Shown piece after piece: positions 1-11,451 of a DNA stretch of 64,000 nt. Origin of the DNA: Prostheceraeus crozeri (lineage: Eukaryota; Platyhelminthes; Polycladida; Euryleptidae). Below the pieces are notes generated by a model that did no database searches, had not been told where the DNA came from, and saw nothing but the letters and a program-made list of their open reading frames with translations. Numbering within the stretch: position 1 is the stretch's first letter; the number at the start of each line of letters is the position of its first letter. The stretch lies in NCBI GenBank assembly GCA_907163375.1, contig CAJQUW010006378.1, positions 248,001 through 312,000 on the forward strand, given 5' to 3'. The translations under genes were made by a program, and so were the position numbers.

Positions 1-52
1 GGATAGAGTGTGTTTTGACCAAAAAATTGAATTGAAACTCAGACCACGGAGA

Positions 53-530
53 TAAATTACCTTGTCTGCGTGTTTGGGTCTACAGATGACTTTCTTCAAT
101 ACTGATGGTCACGGCCATAACTATTCTCGAGGGACAAGAAGATCAATTTTCCATTGAACGTAATGTAAATTCAAGGCTGAATTCTGACAAGCCAGAAGAT
201 TGACACCATAGCAAATGTACACAGCCAGTCAGTAAGTTTAGATCGCGAAGAATCGAGCGGTATGAATAATATTTCCATTTGAGGAATTTATCAGGGAGGA
301 AAATTGAGTTAAAGATATTTACTTGACAGGCCTGTCTGCAATCTGACTGTTGAAGTTCGTGGGTTCTCTGATAAGAGCTGCTTCTGCAATGCGCACGCTT
401 GACCAATCACAGAAGCCAAAGAGAGACGAAAATCGATGTCAATTTCTATTGCTTGCTACCATTGCATACAATGGATGTGATAGGACCATGTTCGCTCTAG
501 ACTAACCCACACGCAAGCGAATCTATCTCT
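53..530 (+). repeat. Dispersed repeat, copy A
   Basis: About 480 bases align in the same orientation with 48390-48905, with scattered substitutions and short indels. Shared landmarks include GAGATAAATT near the start, the word GAAGAATCGAGCGGT, and GTTCGTGGGTTCTCTGAT near the middle. No protein is recognised. The two copies are clearly diverged, so this is an old interspersed family. Copy A stops matching just where the element at 541-1542 is inserted. Confidence 0.7.
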
Positions 531-540
531 CTGACTCAGA

Positions 541-1542
541 CTTGGGTCGGAACCGGGACCGGCTGAGCGGCTCAGTGGACCGGTCGGATTAGGTTGCCGT
601 TGGGTTGTGTCGATGTAAGTCGATCAGTCGACTAGCCTCGGTCGAAAGCTGGTCGGTCAATCAAAACTGGTGAAATCAAGTCTGGTGAAACTATGTTAAC
701 TTAGACGAATTAAGAGATGCAAGACGTTAGGCTTACTAATTTATTTGAATTGAAATTATTCATATGTAGACGAAAGCGTATCCGCATCATACAGAGGTAT
801 GCTTATCTAATGTAAGATAAAATAGTGGTAGCCCATTAAGACTGATCTACACCCTCGCTAATTTATTCTTAACGCAATGGGTTACATCAACGCAAGCAAA
901 ATAGGTGAAGTCACGCACAAGCCTAATTCCCAAAGTTTGTAGAATACATTGTTTGAATTTTTATCCAAAATCTGACAGGCCTGTTTCACTCCACCTAATA
1001 ACGATGAGACCTCCCTCTCTCGAGCTTAATTTCCTATAATCCCTGCTGCGCGCCCTGATGAAAGCACTTTAGATGACATGAGTGACAGACCGAATTGGTT
1101 AACATATCACCTAAATTTCTCAATAGGGAATTCATTCTCAATAGGCCCGTCGTTTAATAAACAATTTGAAGAAGGATACTTTGGTTCAGTCATTTTATTA
1201 GGGCCTATATTTCTTTATTTCATTTTGATAAACAATATTTAAAATCAAATAATTTCAAAACCAATTTAGTTTTGAAAAATATCCTAATATATTCAAATGA
1301 GTAGATACGAAAGTAGTTACGAAAAAAGCTGAAAAACTTATTGATATCAAAAAGGTCGAGACCAAGGACCTTCAAATTATAAACCGAAGAACCCTTTGTC
1401 GCATCTTTTTTAATGACAAAATGTAAATTAATAAAAGCCGACCATCCGGTTGGGTTTAGCAGGTCAACCGGCCGGCTAGGTTGACTTCGTCTTGCCGGTT
1501 GCCGGTTGGGTTGGGTCAGAAAGTTCCTGACCGGCTCCAAAC
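541..1542. mobile_element. Non-autonomous DNA transposon, possibly hAT-like
   Basis: The segment is bracketed by an 11-bp direct repeat, CTGACTCAGAC, at 531-541 and 1543-1553, which contains the presumed target duplication. The ends are GC-rich and imperfectly inverted: the left end reads TTGGGTCGGAACCGG and the right end, reversed, reads TTTGGAGCCGG. Both subterminal regions are full of GGTT and CCGG words, while the interior is AT-rich and non-coding. About 1 kb long and no transposase seen. Family assignment to hAT rests only on the approximate duplication length. Confidence 0.5.
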
Positions 1543-1553
1543 CTGACTCAGAC

Positions 1554-2247
1554 ACTCAACAGATGCATGTTGAGCCTGCACAAATATGCATACAGGGCAT
1601 ACATTGCGTGATGCATAGCTTTGGCTTGTTATCGCCTATCTTCGATCGTTGTCGACAAAGAATTTCATTTCCGCCCTCTCAATTTTTGCCTACGAAAAAT
1701 GCGCCTTTGCCATAACTGCATTGCAAATCGCTCAATACCAATCACATGCGAAGGATGCACACCAAAATATTTTCTTGGTATATTTCTGTATCAATTTGCA
1801 TGCTTTTCATTTGTCATTTCAAGTGTGGCATGCTTAACATGCTAAAGCCATACCAGCACAATGTTAAAGGAAAGCATCAATCATATCAAAATATGTTTAT
1901 GGCCTTTTGTCAATAAAGATCACACTAATGTCGCATGGCACTTACTACTGTTTTGTAAATAGTTAGATAATGACATTCAAGGGTCAAACTTATAATACTG
2001 AATTCGATTTTAATACATGTAAGCCTAAGGCAGATCATTAATAATCAGTAAGCATTCAAACATCAACAATTATGCATTACGCAACTTTGAAATTAAGCAT
2101 ATTAGCAATCCGAAATAAAAACACATCATAATTCATGAACTCAAAAGTAGTTATGTGTGAGATACATAAGTCAACATGGATACTGGAAAGATATCGTTTG
2201 AATGAATTGATGCTAGTCATAATGATACTAGCTGATGCTAGAATGAT
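1554..2247. other. Non-coding stretch, nothing recognised
   Basis: AT-rich DNA. Short open frames here have no recognisable family features. A GATGCTAG-type short repeat lies at about 2210-2252, just before the Penelope fragment. Confidence 0.5.
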
Positions 2248-2310
2248 GCTAGCAAATATGATGTCCCTGTCAGAATTTCTTGTAAACCGGGAAAATCTAT
2301 TGGCAATTTT

Positions 2311-2691
2311 ATGAATACCGACACTTTCCGTAACAATAGTGATTGTAATTGCAGTATTTGCGATGTTCTGTCTGATAAATACTCCTGTAAGAGTAGATAT
2401 GTCGTCTATAGCTTCAAATGCAAAATCTGTAATGATAGCTATGTTGGTTCTACTAATAGAACTTTCTCTGCGCGCTATGCGGAACATGAACGCAGTATAC
2501 GTTATGGAGATATGAAAAGTGCATTATCTCAACATATTCGATCTAAGCACGATAACGTTGCTATGACGATTAAAGATTTCTATGTGGAGATAATAGACCA
2601 TCAAAATAACCCTGTTAGAACTAGAATTTCTGAAGCTAATTTCATTGATTTTCTGAAACCAACTCTAAACCGAAAACACCAACAACATTGA
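2311..2691 (+). pseudogene. GIY-YIG endonuclease domain of a Penelope-like element
   Basis: A 126-residue open frame. After a small Cys cluster (CNCSIC, residues about 22-27) comes the GIY-YIG core: VVYSFKCKICNDSYVGST (residues about 41-58), where VVY and YVG stand for the GIY and YIG strands. It is followed by R..F..R..EH and later by SEANFIDFLKPTLN near the C terminus. This domain nicks target DNA for retrotransposition in the family. The domain itself looks intact, but the protein has lost its reverse transcriptase half, so it is a fragment rather than a gene in use. The ATG at 2311 is only the first internal methionine. Confidence 0.75.
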
Positions 2692-2783
2692 GCCAGTGAG
2701 CGGTCATTCAACTTAATACCGTATTCTGTTCTGATATTTAAAAGCGTGTAAAATAGTTTGCATTTTCGCATATGGTGTAACCC

Positions 2784-2809
2784 TTGACAAAGGTCAAGAC
2801 GACCGAAAC
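2784..2809 (+). ncRNA. Degenerate hammerhead-like ribozyme core
   Basis: The order is TTGACAAA, then a stem GGTC-loop AAGAC-GACC, then GAAAC. This matches the hammerhead layout CUGANGA, stem II, GAAA, except that the first box has two apparent substitutions. It lies about 90 bases after the endonuclease stop codon, as in Penelope-like elements known to carry hammerheads. The motif is probably inactive. Stems I and III were not verified. Confidence 0.4.
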
Positions 2810-2889
2810 GTTGGGTGCCTGCTCATTTTCTCTTTTACTTGAATATATTTACATTTCGGCCTAACAAAGGGAGTGTTCGAATATTTTTG

Positions 2890-4310
2890 AGAAATCAATG
2901 GCTATGATGCTAGTCAACTTGGTTCATTAAGTAGAGCTACCCAAACGTCCTGCTAATGTTGCTATGCAAGTACCAACGACGACATACTCGTAGGGCATGA
3001 AATTCACAGTAAATCTAATCCATTGTTATTAAATTAATCCACACATTATCTAATCCAATTAAATTCCACTGTATTACAAGGAAATATTCATGACTGGTGT
3101 CAGTGAAAAAAGTTATTTGACATTAGTATATATATTTGCTATGTGACTTAAAGCTCTGCATACCAGAGGCATACGAATGAGGATGAATTTGCATCGGGTC
3201 TCGTATATAAAACATGCCAACAACTCGTATTTCATTGTAAAACAGTCAATCACAGATAGAATAGTTCGTATCGCTACATACCAATCACATACGAAAGTAA
3301 GTGAGATTTCGCAAGAAAAACATACCAGATCTCTGTAAACATACGAGAATCTCGTATCAAATGTTAGTTTCAAATTGTATGTAAATTTGGCATATGTCTG
3401 TATGTAATTTTCGTATTCAGCGATTTACAGTGTACTTGCATTTTGTGTTTTTGTATTGTGGAAGAGTCAAGTATCACACAGACTTTTTATTCTTTTTTGT
3501 AAGCTATTTGCACAAGTAGCATTATTATTTATTCGGTTTTCGCTTACTAATTGTTTTCAAAGCAAACAGGCTAAGGAAGTTGATAGGCCTACGTTTCTAA
3601 GTTTATAAGCGAGAGTTGTAGTAGCGAATATTCATTGACTTGCTGTAAATGTTGTGCCATTTAAGAAGGTACTTATAGAAAGAAGCAGACGAAATCGAAA
3701 TGTCTGCCAACATCTTTCATCTCCATTAGGCGTATTGTATTCGTCATCGCCCGCCGCTCTCTTGAAGAAATGTGAACAAGAGACAGAAACACACTCTTCT
3801 CATAGTCTGAGCGCTTCAATTTTACCGTCGACAATCCATATCCTCCCTAATAACTCTGGAGAGAGCATATTTGTAGAGAAAAGTGACAGGTAGAATGAAT
3901 GTAACATGGGCATGAATGTAACTTTGGTACTTCTATTCTTTACCCCACATTTTCCAACTTTTCCAAGTTCATCAAATTTCGTCAAACTTAGTCACATTGG
4001 ATTTAAATAGACTTCATCTGTCACTGAGTGACAGTACAGCACCATTTAGAAGTCTTACTTGAACCCTGGGATGAAGGATTGGTGACTTGGATACTCAAGC
4101 TGTAATTATGAACTTCGTCAGATTGTTGTCTGCAGACAATGACGAGCAGTTGTCAAGTTCTGAGGCTGCAAATGTTCTACAAGCTCATTTTACTCACTCA
4201 GCGCTTTTGCGACAGTAGTGAGACTGCCCTTAAGAGCAAGAGAAGATTGTGCATCGAGAGACGATGCAAAACTCTCGGGCGTCAACAATAAAAATGTGGG
4301 GGGGGGGAGA
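2890..4310. other. Intergenic DNA, no gene recognised
   Basis: AT-rich sequence. Part of 3130-3430 is rich in CATACGA/TCGTATG words in both orientations and could be an old MITE, but clear ends are not visible. A ten-base G run lies at about 4300-4309. Confidence 0.4.
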
Positions 4311-4316
4311 ATAGAA

Positions 4317-4475
4317 GTACCGTAACTTTAAATAGGGAGTTTTGTCGATGTTGAGAGAAGTGAACTAGGCATGCTGATGATTCCTGATATTGGGTGAAAT
4401 AGCAGCTATTCAAGTTTCAAGTCTGTTCCCATTTTCAGTCGGGGATGCAACTCAATAGTCAATTATTCTAATTAC
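4317..4475 (+). repeat. Dispersed repeat family 2, copy 1
   Basis: About 150 bases match the reverse complement of 47815-47950. Shared landmarks are TTTAAATAGGGAGTT, GTCGATGTTGAGAGA, GATGATTCCTGAT, AAATAGCAGCTATTCA and GATGCAACTCAATA. Identity is high but gapped. It is non-coding, and the family is not recognised. Confidence 0.65.
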
Positions 4476-4668
4476 AGTTTTACTGCGATATATTTAACCT
4501 GGGGCATCGAAGCTACGTTTTATCAAAACCCTACAGAAGTGCCAGTGGCACAGGGGCAATTTTGATTACAATATTTTATTTTTACAAATCGGTCAATATT
4601 AATCGAAGAAGTGATAAACATATTTTGGACTTTACCTTTTCCTAGCCTGATGTCCGGTTTATATGGAA

Positions 4669-4686
4669 ATATATATATATATATAT
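4669..4686. repeat. (AT)n microsatellite
   Basis: An uninterrupted AT dinucleotide run, immediately upstream of the truncated LINE. Confidence 0.9.
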
Positions 4687-4687
4687 C

Positions 4688-5415
4688 TTGTGTATATGGA
4701 AACCTTGCACAAGTGGTGTCCCACAAGGTAGTGTTTTGGGGCCTATCCTATTTATCATGGCTACCAACAACATCCGGCCCGTGTGCGACAACTCCTCAAT
4801 TGTGAGATACGCGGATGATTTGACGTTTTTACACTTTGTTCGTCAAGAAACCGAAGATAAACTACAGCTCGAATGGGAACATATCAACCAGTGGGCCACC
4901 GATATTGAACTACCCCTAAATTTTAGAAAATGCCATCTCATGGACATCGTCACCCGAAGAGACTTAGTCCTCGGAAACATTACGTCTAACAACGCTAACC
5001 TCGAAAAAGTGGAGAACATGCGAATACTAGGGTTGACTTTTTCCGCTGACATGAAGTGGAATCTTCATATTGACTCCATCATCAAGAAAGTGTCTACGAG
5101 AATGTGTATTATTTACAACCTTAAGCGTGCAAATTGTCCCTCGAGTGTCATCTTCAGAACATACGACGCACTCATTCGATCTGTTATACTGTATTCGTAC
5201 CCCTGTTTCTGTAATATTCCATATTATCTGAAAGAGAAGTTATCACGAGTTGAAAAACGAGTTATCAGAATTATAAATGATCCTAATTTTGTTTATGTAT
5301 CACTTTTTGATGCAGCCGAGAAGATGTGCCATTCTCTTTTCACAAGTGTCCTCAATAATTCAGAGCACCCGCTCCAAGAACTTTTTGAACACCGACTCAA
5401 AACTGCGAGAAACTC
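4688..5415 (+). pseudogene. LINE reverse transcriptase, 3' half (piece 1)
   Basis: Non-LTR retrotransposon reverse transcriptase, Jockey/CR1/L2 group. Visible motifs are SGVPQGSVLGPILF (from about 4712) and the catalytic YADD at 4808-4819. The thumb region follows with RILGLTFSADMKWNLHI and the family-typical Y..L..S.ILYSYPCF near 5185. The 5' part (endonuclease, palm motif A) is missing, as in most LINE copies. The frame is open until a fold-back element interrupts it at 5416 and continues in frame at 9008 beyond the insertion. Confidence 0.85.
5407..5415. repeat. 9-bp target duplication, left copy
   Basis: GAGAAACTC occurs at 5407-5415 and again at 8999-9007, exactly at the two ends of the palindromic element. 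Counting only one copy restores an uninterrupted LINE reading frame. Confidence 0.85.
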
Positions 5416-5420
5416 ACGTG

Positions 5421-6972
5421 TGTGAAGTTAGCGGAACCACTCAGCGGAACCATTTTTTATTATAGCTTAATTCTATTCGAAACAGCTGCTAGTTTGTCAA
5501 TTTCAGTCTCCTGATTACGAATCTGAGCTCAGATTTCACAAATTCACAGTCGCTTTTGAGAAATTCAAGTTTAAAGACAAAAGTGGTCCCGCTGTGAAGT
5601 TAGCGGAACCATCCAGCAGAACCAATTGCTGAGTCTCGCTGATTGACGCAGTAAGTCAATTTCTTTTGGTCACTACCCGATCAATTATGCTGTACTGATC
5701 ACGAATATGTGCCTAATCTTTCAAAACAGTGCAGATTTCACCCGTAAATCTGAATTTCACTTTTCTGCAAGCTGATTGTGAAGTTAGCGGAACCATTTTT
5801 CAATACAAAGAATTTTTCAGCGAAATCCATCCTCTCCAACTAATTTGAAGCTCCTAATCACAAATCTGTAATCAGATTTGCAAAACTCGCCCGCATTGCA
5901 GAGATATTCCTCTATCTGGGTCCGCTGTGAAGTACCCGGAACCACCTACTGGCATTAAAATTTCAAATTCTAATTTTTGCACAGAATCACTGCAATAGAC
6001 ATACCAAGAGAATGGAATTGCTTCACTGATCACGGTTTGCCGTCCAATTTCACGGGAATAAGTACTTGCCGAGAAAAATGGATTTTACAGTTTTCAAGGA
6101 TTTCATCGGAATCTCATAAAAAATCCAACCCTCTCCAGATCAGCCGAACCATCATTTATTACAGCACAATTCTATTGCACCATCACAATGTGTAATTACC
6201 TCTTGTGCGCTTTCCTTCTCGGTGCATGCTGTTGTGCCTCTGAAGTCATTAGATGTTTGAAGAAGACGGTTTACAAGTGTTCGTCCATCGGAACGCTGGT
6301 ATCGCTAATTTCTCCATGTTTGTTGTTTGTAATTACTAGGTTAGTTAAAGAAAAACTTTCATGTTGTCCTAAAAAGGATTCAGAATCGCTTCATTGTTGA
6401 AAGATTGCAATGCTTTGTAGCTATTGTGCATATTAATTCATTTCGTATCAAAAAACATAAAGTCTTACTAGGATAACATTTTTCGGTTCCATGCTGTCAA
6501 ATCTCTGCAGCGGATTGGTAATTCATTAGTTGCATAATATCCTGAGGTGATAAAAGATAAGAAACTTGCTAATAAGTGCGATTCTTGCATTATGAAAAAA
6601 TCACGTGTGTGAAGTTGGCGCAACCACTCAGCGCAACCATTTTTGTTTTTACTGTGCCACTCCCAAAAATAACATAAACCACACAATTCGAGGTCGCTGA
6701 TTATGTGCCACTACTCGGTTTCACGAAATTCAGCCTCCTTTGGCCAGAAAACGCAATTCAAATTTCAAATTGGTTGCGCTGTGAAGTTGGCGCAACCAAT
6801 TTTTCTGACTTTCATAAATTTAGCGCATCAAGCAACAAAACTCATAACAAACGATGAAACATCCATGCCTAATTATGTGCCACGCAAAAAATACTAAAAG
6901 TAATCGATCTTCATGGAAAAATCAAGTTTCAAAATTTTATTTCACCGAAGTGTGAAGTTGGCGCAACCAAAT
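5421..6972 (+). repeat. Iterated 19-bp subterminal motif array
   Basis: The motif TGTGAAGTTAGCGGAACCA or close variants recurs in the left arm at 5421-5439, 5593-5611, 5777-5795 and 5926-5944. A sister form with GGCGCAACCA appears at 6608-6626, about 6784 and about 6951. Several copies are followed by a second half-motif, AGCGGAACCA or AGCGCAACCA. All copies in the mirrored region are repeated inverted in the right arm. Arrays of this kind are typical of transposase-binding sites, but that role is inferred. Confidence 0.75.
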
Positions 6973-7811
6973 TTGAAATCAAAATTACTCAGCACACAGG
7001 CAGTTATGCTTCACATAAATAGTACCAGCGGATGTGCCAGGTCAACATTCATCAGAATCAATCAAACAAAAGCAGTCTTTCACCCGCTCTAAAAGAAAAT
7101 ATTAAACAATCAAATCACATGACAAAGCTTCTAATAAAATATTGCACAACCCGCGCAACCATTTTTCATTTCGAGTGTGCCACTCCTGAAATGCATGTTT
7201 CTAGTACAATTTGGGGTCGCTGACTATGTGCCACGCATCAGTTTTACTAAATTCGGCCTCCTTCACTCGGAAAACTCAATTCAAAGTTCAACTACATCAC
7301 ACAATAATTCCAGCGCAACCACTTTTCAAGTTGAAATTACTCTGCTCAAACGCCGTTTCACATCAAATAAATAGCACCATCGTGTGTTCCAGGTCAATAT
7401 TCATCAGAATCGACCAAACACTCGTACCTATTCACTCGCTAAATCAGAAAATATCATCCTTCAAAAACACATGATTTCCTGCCATGTACAGGCCTAGACA
7501 TGAGGTGAAGTTCAGATCAATTCGAGTCAGCGCAACCATTTTTCATTTCGAGTGTTTGGTGCTATTATGGTAAATTTGTTTGGTAAATTTATGAAAGTCA
7601 GAAAAATTCACTCAGAAAGTCAGCCAACTTCACAGCGCAACCAATTTGAAATTTGAATTGCGTTTTCTGGCCAAAGGAGGCTGAATTTCGTGAAACCGAG
7701 TAGTGGCACATAATCAGCGACCTCGAATTGTGTGGTTTATGTTATTTTTGGGAGTGGCACAGTAAAAACAAAAATGGTTGCGCTGAGTGGTTGCGCCAAC
7801 TTCACACACGT
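6603..7811. mobile_element. Inner fold-back unit of a sister family
   Basis: The bases from 6603 read ACGTGTGTGAAGTTGGCGCAACC. They copy the outer terminus with a few systematic changes (AGCGG to GGCGC), and the mirror image ends at 7811. The outer element therefore carries a complete second set of termini about 1.2 kb inside. The inner region also contains a diverged direct repeat (about 6650-7110 against 7178-7480). The bases flanking the inner unit are inverted rather than direct, so it is not a simple later insertion. Confidence 0.6.
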
Positions 7812-9007
7812 GATTTTTTCATAATGCAAGAATCGCACTTATTAGCAAGTTTCTTATCTTTTATCACCTCAGGATATTATGCAACTAATGAATTACCAAT
7901 CCGCTGCAGAGATTTGACAGCATGGAACCGAAAAATGTTATCCTAGTAAGACTTTATGTTTTTTGATACGAAATGAATTAATATGCACAATAGCTACAAA
8001 GCATTGCAATCTTTCAACAATGAAGCGATTCTGAATCCTTTTTAGGACAACATGAAAGTTTTTCTTTAACTAACCTAGTAATTACAAACAACAAACATGG
8101 AGAAATTAGCGATACCAGCGTTCCGATGGACGAACACTTGTAAACCGTCTTCTTCAAACATCTAATGACTTCAGAGGCACAACAGCATGCACCGAGAAGG
8201 AAAGCACACAAGAGGTAATTACACATTGTGATGGTGCAATAGAATTGTGCTGTAATAAATGATGGTTCGGCTGATCTGGAGAGGGTTGGATTTTTTATGA
8301 GATTCCGATGAAATCCTTGAAAACTGTAAAATCCATTTTTCTCGGCAAGTACTTATTCCCGTGAAATTGGACGGCAAACCGTGATCAGTGAAGCAATTCC
8401 ATTCTCTTGGTATGTCTATTGCAGTGATTCTGTGCAAAAATTAGAATTTGAAATTTTAATGCCAGTAGGTGGTTCCGGGTACTTCACAGCGGACCCAGAT
8501 AGAGGAATATCTCTGCAATGCGGGCGAGTTTTGCAAATCTGATTACAGATTTGTGATTAGGAGCTTCAAATTAGTTGGAGAGGATGGATTTCGCTGAAAA
8601 ATTCTTTGTATTGAAAAATGGTTCCGCTAACTTCACAATCAGCTTGCAGAAAAGTGAAATTCAGATTTACGGGTGAAATCTGCACTGTTTTGAAAGATTA
8701 GGCACATATTCGTGATCAGTACAGCATAATTGATCGGGTAGTGACCAAAAGAAATTGACTTACTGCGTCAATCAGCGAGACTCAGCAATTGGTTCTGCTG
8801 GATGGTTCCGCTAACTTCACAGCGGGACCACTTTTGTCTTTAAACTTGAATTTCTCAAAAGCGACTGTGAATTTGTGAAATCTGAGCTCAGATTCGTAAT
8901 CAGGAGACTGAAATTGACAAACTAGCAGCTGTTTCGAATAGAATTAAGCTATAATAAAAAATGGTTCCGCTGAGTGGTTCCGCTAACTTCACACACGTGA
9001 GAAACTC

Positions 9008-9176
9008 CTGTAATTTAAGACCTCCACATACGCGCACAAAAAGACTAAAAAGATCTTTCATTTCCTTTTGCAGACACTGAGCCTTCTTGTATTTGTAGTT
9101 TTTGTGATTTTTTCATGTAATGCATGTACTGAGCCTGTACATCAATAAAGTCTTGATTATTATTATTATATTATTA
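9008..9176 (+). pseudogene. LINE 3' end (piece 2) with ATT tail
   Basis: This continues the LINE frame after the fold-back insertion: about 24 more residues, including RPPHTRTKRLKRSFISFLC, a typical arginine-rich LINE C terminus, and a TGA at 9078-9080. A short 3' region follows with AATAAA at 9144-9149 and an (ATT)n tail ending near 9176. Microsatellite-like tails are usual in the CR1/L2/Jockey groups. Confidence 0.75.
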
Positions 9177-9180
9177 TGGT

Positions 9181-11450
9181 ATTACTCATACAGTAGAATC
9201 TGGCAGTTGAGGACTATTTCAGCTTCTTAATTATGATCTAACTGAACTATGTGCTTTCATAAATACTGGATACCGTAATTTTTAATGCATGTTTGACCTC
9301 ATGCTGTGATAGATTATTTTTTGTTATCTCTACCGATACTCGACATTTCTGACAAAGATTTCCACAATTTCGGCAAGAAGAAGAATTGAATCAATTTGCT
9401 AGCAGTGTCATTACTTCTGAATAATTAATTAATAGTTCTTGTGTTGCCTGTTCTCCTGTTGAATATCACAACTTGTATCAATTTATCCCTTATATGAAAA
9501 TGAAACTGACTTCTGCACGTCAAAGTAAAAGCGATACATTGTGAAGATTTACATCATGAAAAACATGGTGAGTAGATGGAGAAATTGACGGAAGTTCTGG
9601 ATTACAGCTGCGATTCCCGTAAGTAGGCACCAACAAATGACTTTTTGATGCGAAAATTCTCTGAGAGGTGGATTTTGATGTTGCTTGCTACTTTCTTTGC
9701 TGCTAGTCTGATGCAGGCCTTGTTCAGCATTTCAGTAAGACCGCGGTTTCTGCTTGGATTGAAATTAGGCCTTGTTTGACAGTGTAGAGGTAATGGAACA
9801 TCTCATTTGTCCAAAAAATGTGTTCGCTTATAATATGACAACAAAGGTGAGAAAATTGTTATTGCTTGGGCTCCTTCAATTCTTGAATCATCGATTACAT
9901 CTCTCAAATGCTTAAACATATAGGCATTTAGGTTATTAAGCAAACATTAGGCTATTAGGCATTTTATATCAGTTGATCATCAATCTGTGCTCTATCATTT
10001 GCTTTGCATAATGAGATCAATTGACATTAATTGTCTAAACGTGAGACTAAGTATTCAAAATAAAATTGAGTCATTGAATAACCACGGCTTTTTGCAACTT
10101 CGTTTTTTGTCAAGCTTGTGGAAGAACGAAAGCTTTAATCTTCAGCTGAATTTCTCTTTTTGACACGAGTACTTTCGCGATGCATCAAGAACGTGATTAT
10201 ATTAAAATATGTCTTGGTATATCATGTACTTGAAAATGCAATACGATATATGGTGAAAGCACTTGGGTTAAAAAGTAGAAATTGAACTGAAGATGAAAAC
10301 TTTTGGATTCCTACAAATAACAAGAATGTCCAACCTAATTTTAATTATTTTAAAAATTTATTATACTTTCTATACAAGAATTTACAAATCTTTTATCCCT
10401 TAAAACTTTTGTGCCACTCTAATTAATCATTCATATTTACCGTATCACGTCCTTGCAATGTCTAAAACCTCAATCATTATCATTTGTGCGTCTATCATCA
10501 TTCAACTTTTTTAATGAAGAAAGGAATTTTATCGCGACTCACTCTAAATGAAAACGTGATCAAGTGAATGAATGAGGACTAAACCTGCTGTCCATTTCAT
10601 TGATATTCGTTAGAAATCCCCAGAGAAAGAGATTCAATTCCACCAGGTAGTCGGATAGACTGATAATACATTTTTTCTTTATCCACCATGTATGATATCA
10701 ATCCGTCAACAATTCACTGATGAGAAGCAAGCTCTACTGTCTAACATTTGATTCTGCTCTATGAAGTTTGTAATTTTAGGATAAATTTAAATTCCCTCAA
10801 AAAAGCCATTCCTACGATACTTTAGGAAATGACAAGTGAGGCATCTTTGATACATTAGATCAAGTCAGGAATAAAAAAAATGAAAGAATAAAATCTCAAA
10901 ACTTTGTAAAACAAAAGTTAAGACAGCTCAAAAATATTATTAAGATGAGAGTGAAATATTCGGCATTATTACATATACAGTGTGCATGTGGAAGAAAATT
11001 GTGCACGTGGCTTTAAAAATAGATGGACTGTCGACCACACCAATATCTCAAAAGAATTTGTAAACGCAGAGCAAGCGCAAACGCAAGGCCGTAGGCCGAG
11101 TCATCAAGAAAATGAGAGATATTCTCCATAAGTCTCAGGTGTACAATGACGACGATCAATCGAAGACTAAAGAATGATGACCTAAAGAATCGTCGGCTTG
11201 CTTCTGCAGACCTACAAACGATGATGGTTATCGATCAATTGTCTCACTGAAACCCCTTCAATCTTGCATTACAGTGTTTTTATCCTTGTCTTTTATAGTT
11301 TAGGATTTGCTATTTTATCGTTTTGTTAAGTTCAGAAATCGGTGACATAGAAAACAGCATGCTCGTTCAGATGGAGTATGTTAATACAGAAAACCTATGT
11401 TAACCAGAAAACATTCGAAAAATATTGATTGAAGATGCACACAAAACAAA
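9181..11450. other. Intergenic DNA, nothing recognised
   Basis: AT-rich, many stops in all frames, no motif recognised on either strand. Confidence 0.5.
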
Positions 11451-11451
11451 G

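Larger units (their letters stand above)
2248..2880 (+). mobile_element. Penelope-like retroelement, 5'-truncated 3' end
   Basis: The fragment holds the C-terminal endonuclease end of a Penelope-like element and its 3' untranslated tail. Upstream of the first ATG the same frame still reads recognisable Penelope linker sequence (PVRISCKPGKSIG), then degenerates, so the reverse transcriptase is missing. The tail after the stop carries a hairpin followed by GAAAC, placed where Penelope elements commonly carry hammerhead ribozymes. The exact 3' end, near 2880, is uncertain. Confidence 0.7.
5416..8998. mobile_element. Fold-back DNA transposon, possibly Mutator-like
   Basis: Non-autonomous, 3,583 bp. 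The left arm (5416 to about 6825) is the reverse complement of the right arm (about 7589 to 8998) about a fixed axis, with coordinates summing to 14414. I saw no differences in the stretches compared. The ends are ACGTGTGTGAAG. The flanking 9-bp duplication and the long inverted repeats fit Mutator-type (MULE) elements, although 8-bp families cannot be excluded because the end bases are ambiguous. No transposase is visible. Small frames in the arms, such as a 70-residue Cys-rich one at 6188-6400 mirrored at 8014-8226, are unsupported. The insertion lies inside a LINE and looks recent. Confidence 0.8.

Noticed and set aside
3113-3430. CATACGA-rich segment as a MITE
   Set aside because: Words recur in both orientations, but no paired ends or duplications were found.
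6188-6400. Cys-rich 70-codon frame with a signal-peptide-like start inside the fold-back element
   Set aside because: Mirrored copies are expected from the palindrome; no family, promoter or conservation evidence.
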